In this document: piece by piece, positions 59,554 to 64,000 of the stretch
Numbering within the stretch: position 1 is the stretch's first letter
Layout of the letters: every line of letters starts with the position of its first letter
Assembly (NCBI RefSeq): GCF_000520955.1
Contig: NZ_JACC01000014.1
Span: 1-64,000, forward strand
DNA from: Aquimarina pacifica
GTDB lineage: Bacteria; Bacteroidota; Bacteroidia; Flavobacteriales; Flavobacteriaceae
Reading direction: 5' to 3'
DNA: 64,000 bases
Made by a program: the position numbers and the translations under genes
The notes under the pieces: model-generated
The model's input: only the letters and a program-made list of their open reading frames with translations
The model's database searches: none
Told to the model about the DNA's origin: nothing

Positions 59554-62493
59554 ATGGAAAATACCAACGTATCCAGAAAGAAAAGTGCATTTATAGCACT
59601 ACAACTACCCTTTTTTTTATTTTTTTCACTCTTTTTTTGCAAAGCACAAGCTCAGGAGTATTATGAAGCCGGTAAATTAAGACTAAAGCTTACCGAAGAA
59701 ATGGCAACAACCTTTGAGTCCTCACCTTTGCAGAAAACATCATCAGGGGCTATTAAAGTAGGTTCTACAGAGCTCAATACATTACATTCGAAGTATAATG
59801 CAACCAAATACAAAAGAGTTTTTCCATATGCAGGGAAATACGAAAAAAAACACCGCAAATACGGTCTTCATCTTTGGTATGAAATAGAGATGGGTACTAA
59901 TCAAGATGTGATAGAAGCCGTTCAGGGGTATAACAATACTTCAGGAGTTCAACTAGCAGAGCCTATCTACAAAACCGAAAGTTTTGAAAATATTGAAAAC
60001 CAACCAGAAAACTTAATGAGCTCTTCAAAGGCAAGTTCAAATGACACTTTTTTTAATCTTCAATGGGGAGCAGAAAATACCGGACAGTCTGGAGGTACAG
60101 CAGGAGCGGATATTAGCTTGCTAGAAGCTTGGGATATCCAAACAGGGAGTACTGATGTAGTCGTAGCAATACTTGATAGTGGTGTTGATTTTGATCATCA
60201 GGATCTGGCGGCTAATATGTGGACTAATACTGATGAAATCCCCGGTAATGGGATTGATGATGATGATAATGGGTATGTCGATGATGTATATGGATATAAT
60301 TTTGCTGATGACACAGGTGCTATTTTTGTCGGGGATCATGGTACGCATGTAGCTGGTATTGTAGCAGCCGTTTCTAATAATAGTACAGGAATCGCTGGAA
60401 TAGCCGGGGGTAATGGTTCTGGTGATGGGGTTCGACTTATGTCGTGTGCAGTATACGGCGACGGTTCGGCAAATGGTTTTTCGACAGGTTTTGTATATGC
60501 AGCCGATAATGGGGCTATAATTGCTCAGAGTAGCTGGGGGTATGGTTCTGGATTCTACCCTGAATTTGTTAAAGAGGCGATAGCATATTTTATAGCCGAA
60601 GCAGGATATGACGAAAATGGTAATGCAATAGGACCAATGCAAGGAGGATTGGCAGTTTTTTCTGCCGGTAATCAAGCAACTTTTTCACCTCAGTATCCAG
60701 CTGCAGATCCAGCCGTTATGGCCATTGGTTCTACAGATGATAACGATGACCCATCTGTATTTTCGAATAGAGGGGATTGGGTAGAGGTATCAGCTCCAGG
60801 GACTGCTATATTCAGTACATTTCCTGATAATACATATTCATATTGGAGCGGTACTTCTTTTTCTTGTCCTCAAGTTTCTGGTGTTGCTGCCTTGCTTGTT
60901 TCAGAATTTGCCGGAAATATAACTCCAGATGAGGTACGATCAAAAATTGTCGATAGTGCCGATCCATTAGAGGTTACTTATTTAGGTAGTGGTCGTCTTA
61001 ATGCTTTTGCGGCATTGCAAGGAGATATTAATGTTAACACTCCTCCGATCGCGTTATTAACAGCTACTCCCATTTCTGGCGATGCACCACTAGAGGTTAG
61101 TTTTGATGCTTCTGGATCTACAGATGCAGATGGTGATACATTGTCATATAGTATTGATTATGGTGATGGCACTTCAGGAAGTAGTGCTGTATCGACACAT
61201 ACGTATGTAGCAGGAGAGTATACCGCTACGGTTACGGTTACCGATGGTAATGGTGGGTCTGATACTGCCTCTGTACTAATTACTGTCGATGAGGTTGATG
61301 TTAACACCCCTCCAGTAGCTGATTTAGTAGTGACTCCTATTTCTGGAAATGAACCACTAGAGGTTAGTTTTGATGCTTCTGGATCTACAGATGCAGATGG
61401 TGATGCATTATCATATTTTATTGATTATGGTGATGGTACGACAGGAACAGCTGCGATTTCAACACATACTTATTTGGCAGGGAATTATACAGTCACGCTT
61501 ATGGTTACCGATGGTAATGGTGGATCTGATTCGGTTATGGTTTCGATTTCAGTAGAAGGAGATACCAATACCCTTCCAGTTGCTGATTTAGTAGTGACTC
61601 CTATTTCTGGTGATGCACCGCTAGAGGTTAGTTTTGATGCTTCTGGATCTACAGATGCAGATGGTGATGCATTGTCATATAGTATTGATTATGGTGATGG
61701 TACGACAGGAACAGAAGCTATCTCAACACATACTTATTTGGCAGGAGAGTATACAGTCACACTTATGGTTACCGATGGTAAAGGTGGATCTGATATTGCC
61801 TCCCAGGTTATCACAGTATCATCAGTTGGGGATAATGATTGTACATTTAACACACCGATAGAAACTGGTTTGTCTAGCACAGGATATATGCCTTATAAAA
61901 ATATTCATGTTCTAGGAACTGGTGGACCTGATCTTAGTAATGTAACCGATTTTACAATAAATTGGGATCTTGCAAATAATGGTTTATACCAATTTTCTAT
62001 GCTAACAAACAATGGTAGGCCAAGCTGGTGGAATAATTTATTATCTAAAGTAACACATACTTTTGGATCCGCACAACCAGCAGTTACAATTTCAGGATCT
62101 GGATTTACGGGCTTAGATGGTAGCTATTATGCTGCAAAAGATGGAGATAATTTTGTTTTAGTATCGATTGATGCAGATTTTACAATTTATTTTTCTAATA
62201 ATTCTGTTCCTCCTAGTTGTGATAATTCTAAATCTCAAGAATTGGCAAAAGCTAGTCTCGAAGTAAAGCCTTTTTCTTTGCCCAATCCAGTAAAAAGTAA
62301 ACTTACTTTGTTTAATTTAGGAGAAGTAAGTCAAATAACGATTACTGATATGCTAGGAAAAACGATTCTCACTGAAGAAAATCCTTTAGAAACCCAAGCC
62401 ATTAATTTAGAGGGGTATAAATCAGGATTGTATGTAATTAGTTATTATAGAACTAATAAGGGTACCGTACGATCTACATTTATTAAAGAATAG
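59554..62493 (+). CDS. T9SS-exported subtilisin-like protease with PKD repeats
   Basis: 979 residues. Signal peptide (FIALQLPFFLFFSLFFCKAQ, cut after AQA). Peptidase S8 domain with Asp in VVVAILDSGVDFDHQDL, His in GDHGTHVAGIVAAV and Ser in SGTSFSCPQVSGVAALL. Three PKD repeats follow (each starts ISGDAPLEVSFDASGSTDAD and holds YTVTLMVTDGNGGSD). A beta-rich domain comes next, and a type IX sorting domain (FSLPNPVKSKLTLFNLGEVS, then KSGLYVISYYRTNKGTVRST) ends the protein. It is an outer-membrane-exported protease of the host. Confidence 0.9.
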   Translation: MENTNVSRKKSAFIALQLPFFLFFSLFFCKAQAQEYYEAGKLRLKLTEEMATTFESSPLQKTSSGAIKVGSTELNTLHSKYNATKYKRVFPYAGKYEKKHRKYGLHLWYEIEMGTNQDVIEAVQGYNNTSGVQLAEPIYKTESFENIENQPENLMSSSKASSNDTFFNLQWGAENTGQSGGTAGADISLLEAWDIQTGSTDVVVAILDSGVDFDHQDLAANMWTNTDEIPGNGIDDDDNGYVDDVYGYNFADDTGAIFVGDHGTHVAGIVAAVSNNSTGIAGIAGGNGSGDGVRLMSCAVYGDGSANGFSTGFVYAADNGAIIAQSSWGYGSGFYPEFVKEAIAYFIAEAGYDENGNAIGPMQGGLAVFSAGNQATFSPQYPAADPAVMAIGSTDDNDDPSVFSNRGDWVEVSAPGTAIFSTFPDNTYSYWSGTSFSCPQVSGVAALLVSEFAGNITPDEVRSKIVDSADPLEVTYLGSGRLNAFAALQGDINVNTPPIALLTATPISGDAPLEVSFDASGSTDADGDTLSYSIDYGDGTSGSSAVSTHTYVAGEYTATVTVTDGNGGSDTASVLITVDEVDVNTPPVADLVVTPISGNEPLEVSFDASGSTDADGDALSYFIDYGDGTTGTAAISTHTYLAGNYTVTLMVTDGNGGSDSVMVSISVEGDTNTLPVADLVVTPISGDAPLEVSFDASGSTDADGDALSYSIDYGDGTTGTEAISTHTYLAGEYTVTLMVTDGKGGSDIASQVITVSSVGDNDCTFNTPIETGLSSTGYMPYKNIHVLGTGGPDLSNVTDFTINWDLANNGLYQFSMLTNNGRPSWWNNLLSKVTHTFGSAQPAVTISGSGFTGLDGSYYAAKDGDNFVLVSIDADFTIYFSNNSVPPSCDNSKSQELAKASLEVKPFSLPNPVKSKLTLFNLGEVSQITITDMLGKTILTEENPLETQAINLEGYKSGLYVISYYRTNKGTVRSTFIKE
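61072..61875 (+). repeat. Three in-frame PKD-coding tandem repeats
   Basis: Copies start at 61072, 61339 and 61613 (distances 267 and 274 bp) and share long identical stretches such as the one around GATGCTTCTGGATCTACAGA. Recent duplication is suggested by the near identity at DNA level. Confidence 0.7.
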
Positions 62494-62505
62494 ATAGTAT
62501 AAGAT

Positions 62506-62560
62506 AATTTACCCTGTTTTGTGAAAAAGTAAAAACCTAATACGCAAAATGGGGTAAATT
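62506..62560. terminator. Bidirectional terminator between convergent genes
   Basis: Two arms AATTTACCCTGTTTTG (62506-62521) and CAAAATGGGGTAAATT (62545-62560) pair over 16 bp with two wobbles, leaving a 23-nt loop. It lies between the subtilisin gene and the oppositely directed last gene. Confidence 0.7.
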
Positions 62561-62773
62561 AAATTGCTTCAATAGTGTTTTTTTTGGCAGATAAGAATTA
62601 TTGACGATTTTTTAGATTGTGACTTCCAATAAGTAGATAAATACTAATTAACTTTCCATTTTCTTGCTAATTTTTATGCAATATGCAGTTGTCGATTGAA
62701 AGCAAGGATAAAGGTATAAATAACGAACATTGATGTTTATTATTCAGAAATAGTAGAGTATATATACCTTAAT

Positions 62774-64000
62774 TTACAATTCATTTTCCGAAGCAGCGGT
62801 AAACTCTCTTATGGCGGCATTGGGTTCTATAATAGAATATCCTTTCCAGAATTCGGGGTTATATCTCGACAAATATTCGGGTTCTATAGTTGTGTTCTCT
62901 TTTTGATTGGTATAGTCATTTTCTGGTAAGGACCTCGAATCAAAGATCACAACTTCATATGTACTGGTGCTATGTATTGCTGCATCAATATCCAGAGATA
63001 GTTCATTCTGTTTACGCTTTCCTTTAACATGTTTGTTTTTTTCGATCACCTTAAGAGGTCGGTCAATTCCAAAAGTATTTCCGATGTTATTTTTTAGATA
63101 CTTTAATACATAAGAATTGTCTGAACCTTTTGTAAAAATCATCTTTCCCGAATATAGGTGTTCTTTATAAGTAAGCCCCAAAAGTTTAAAGTTTCTTAGT
63201 GGTTTTATATTCTTATAATCCATACGCATGATTGCAAAATCTTGTGTGTTTATATATAGGGTTCCCTCGAAGTCCTCTTTGTTTTTTGGTTTGAAAGTAA
63301 TAATGTAAACACTTTGATCATCAATCTCTGTATAATCGACAAATTCAAAAAGGTATCTGCCGGATTTTCGAATCATGTTTAATTTGGACTTATCGTTAAA
63401 AAATAGGTTTTTAAAAAGCCAATTCAATGTCATTCGTCTATATTTTGAAAATTGGCTTTTTATATCTTTTTTTTGAGAAGCTAATTCGTCTTTGGCGGCA
63501 GACATTTCCTCATTATTTTCAAGTATAGAATCTACCTGTATCTTGGTGCCAAATATTCCTGACTTAATTTTTAAATAAGAATCGGGTTTCACATTTTCTG
63601 TAAATATTTTTTCTAAACGATCAGAAAGTGCATCCATAGAGCCCAAATTATTTTTGTCATATAATTCTGCTGCTTTGGTAATATAAATTTTGTTTTTTTC
63701 CTGATTTCCGTAATAATCACATAGGGTCTCAATGTAATATTCTGATTTTTTTGGGATTAAACGGGTGACACTATCTACGAATTTCTTGTTTAATTCTTTT
63801 ATGGTCGATTTCTTAAAATCAACATTGAGTTTTTTTATAGATGTAAAGTCAGATTGTCTAAAAAACAAATTTTTTTGAGTCATATTAGACGTATAATTTT
63901 TATCAAGTTGCTCCTTGACTTTTTCTATAATTTCTGAAGCGGTCAAGTTCTCATCCGAAACAAAAACACTGGTAAGCTCTACCGTTTTCGGTTCGATAAA
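62774..64000 (-). CDS. Carboxypeptidase-regulatory-like protein, C-terminal part (5' end outside window)
   Basis: The frame is open to the right edge: the 18 codons before the first TTG still read as protein (PKTVELTSVFVSDENLTASE). The segment LTSVFVSDENLTASEIIEKV is typical of the join after a CarboxypepD_reg-like domain in flavobacterial DUF5686-type proteins, and the following 390 residues are the long beta-rich C-terminal part. No membrane segment seen. Role unknown; probably an outer-membrane-associated protein. Confidence 0.55.
   Translation of the reverse strand, partial: FIEPKTVELTSVFVSDENLTASEIIEKVKEQLDKNYTSNMTQKNLFFRQSDFTSIKKLNVDFKKSTIKELNKKFVDSVTRLIPKKSEYYIETLCDYYGNQEKNKIYITKAAELYDKNNLGSMDALSDRLEKIFTENVKPDSYLKIKSGIFGTKIQVDSILENNEEMSAAKDELASQKKDIKSQFSKYRRMTLNWLFKNLFFNDKSKLNMIRKSGRYLFEFVDYTEIDDQSVYIITFKPKNKEDFEGTLYINTQDFAIMRMDYKNIKPLRNFKLLGLTYKEHLYSGKMIFTKGSDNSYVLKYLKNNIGNTFGIDRPLKVIEKNKHVKGKRKQNELSLDIDAAIHSTSTYEVVIFDSRSLPENDYTNQKENTTIEPEYLSRYNPEFWKGYSIIEPNAAIREFTAASENEL

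Overview
The window comes from a member of the Bacteroidota, most likely a Flavobacteriaceae bacterium. The host genes include a type IX secretion (T9SS) sorting tail on a subtilisin, MacB-like permease pairs and an Rhs protein with the YYPFGLQH-type core. Intergenic DNA is very AT-rich, and promoters fit the TAnnTTTG pattern typical of the phylum. No tRNA, rRNA or CRISPR array was seen.

Layout. (1) 1-2449: host DNA, with the C-terminal end of an Rhs protein, a small membrane protein overlapping its stop, a terminator and a Yip1-like membrane protein. (2) About 2475-51870: one large integrated element. It ends on the right with two regulators, a probable excisionase and a tyrosine recombinase. 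No att duplication could be identified. (3) 52059-64000: host DNA again, with two MacB/FtsX permeases and their ATPase, a serine beta-lactamase-like hydrolase, a T9SS-exported subtilisin with three PKD repeats, and the truncated end of a carboxypeptidase-regulatory-like protein.

Inside the element, 2475-16516 is a tightly packed minus-strand run of about 27 genes that looks like the virion module of a tailless, membrane-containing virus. It has many small proteins with a single Gly-rich membrane segment followed by Lys/Arg. Several carry peptidoglycan-active or peptidoglycan-binding domains: a glucosaminidase, an M15-like peptidase, two PGBD proteins and an amidase-fold protein that has lost its zinc ligands. 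Others are an HExxH protease, a membrane-anchored YVTN propeller, a lectin-like adhesin and a beta-rich protein with an Arg-rich tail. No terminase, portal, tail, relaxase or conjugation gene was found. A P-loop ATPase at 28315-29244 is the best packaging-ATPase candidate. Genes at 28315-42873 form the replication/DNA-processing module: a DnaA-domain-IV-like protein, two tandem paralogues, a MoxR-like AAA ATPase with a partner, a 1439-aa Strawberry-notch helicase and an 897-aa N6-adenine methyltransferase. A glycosyltransferase and the control genes follow.

The most unusual part lies between these modules, at about 16780-25120. It is an array of some 18 mostly one-gene units, all on the minus strand, separated by a 16-18 bp site. 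Type A is CGTTTATTTAGACTTT (five exact copies) and type B is CGTTTTATTGAACTTT; further copies are variants. The site sits between stop and start codons, often supplies the stop codon of one ORF, and abuts the ATG of the next. At the upstream end lies a small serine recombinase gene (resolvase/invertase family), itself bracketed by sites. It carries an apparent frameshift just after its catalytic serine. This looks like an integron-like cassette array organised around a serine recombinase rather than IntI/attC. Cassette products are short orphan proteins: membrane proteins, a lipoprotein, a TonB-C-like protein, a DUF1737-like protein, a HEPN-like protein and a CoiA-like zinc protein. Next to the array, on the plus strand with its own promoter, is a two-gene unit (an exonuclease VII large-subunit homologue with a C-terminal membrane anchor, plus a Schlafen AlbA_2 protein) that looks like a defence operon.
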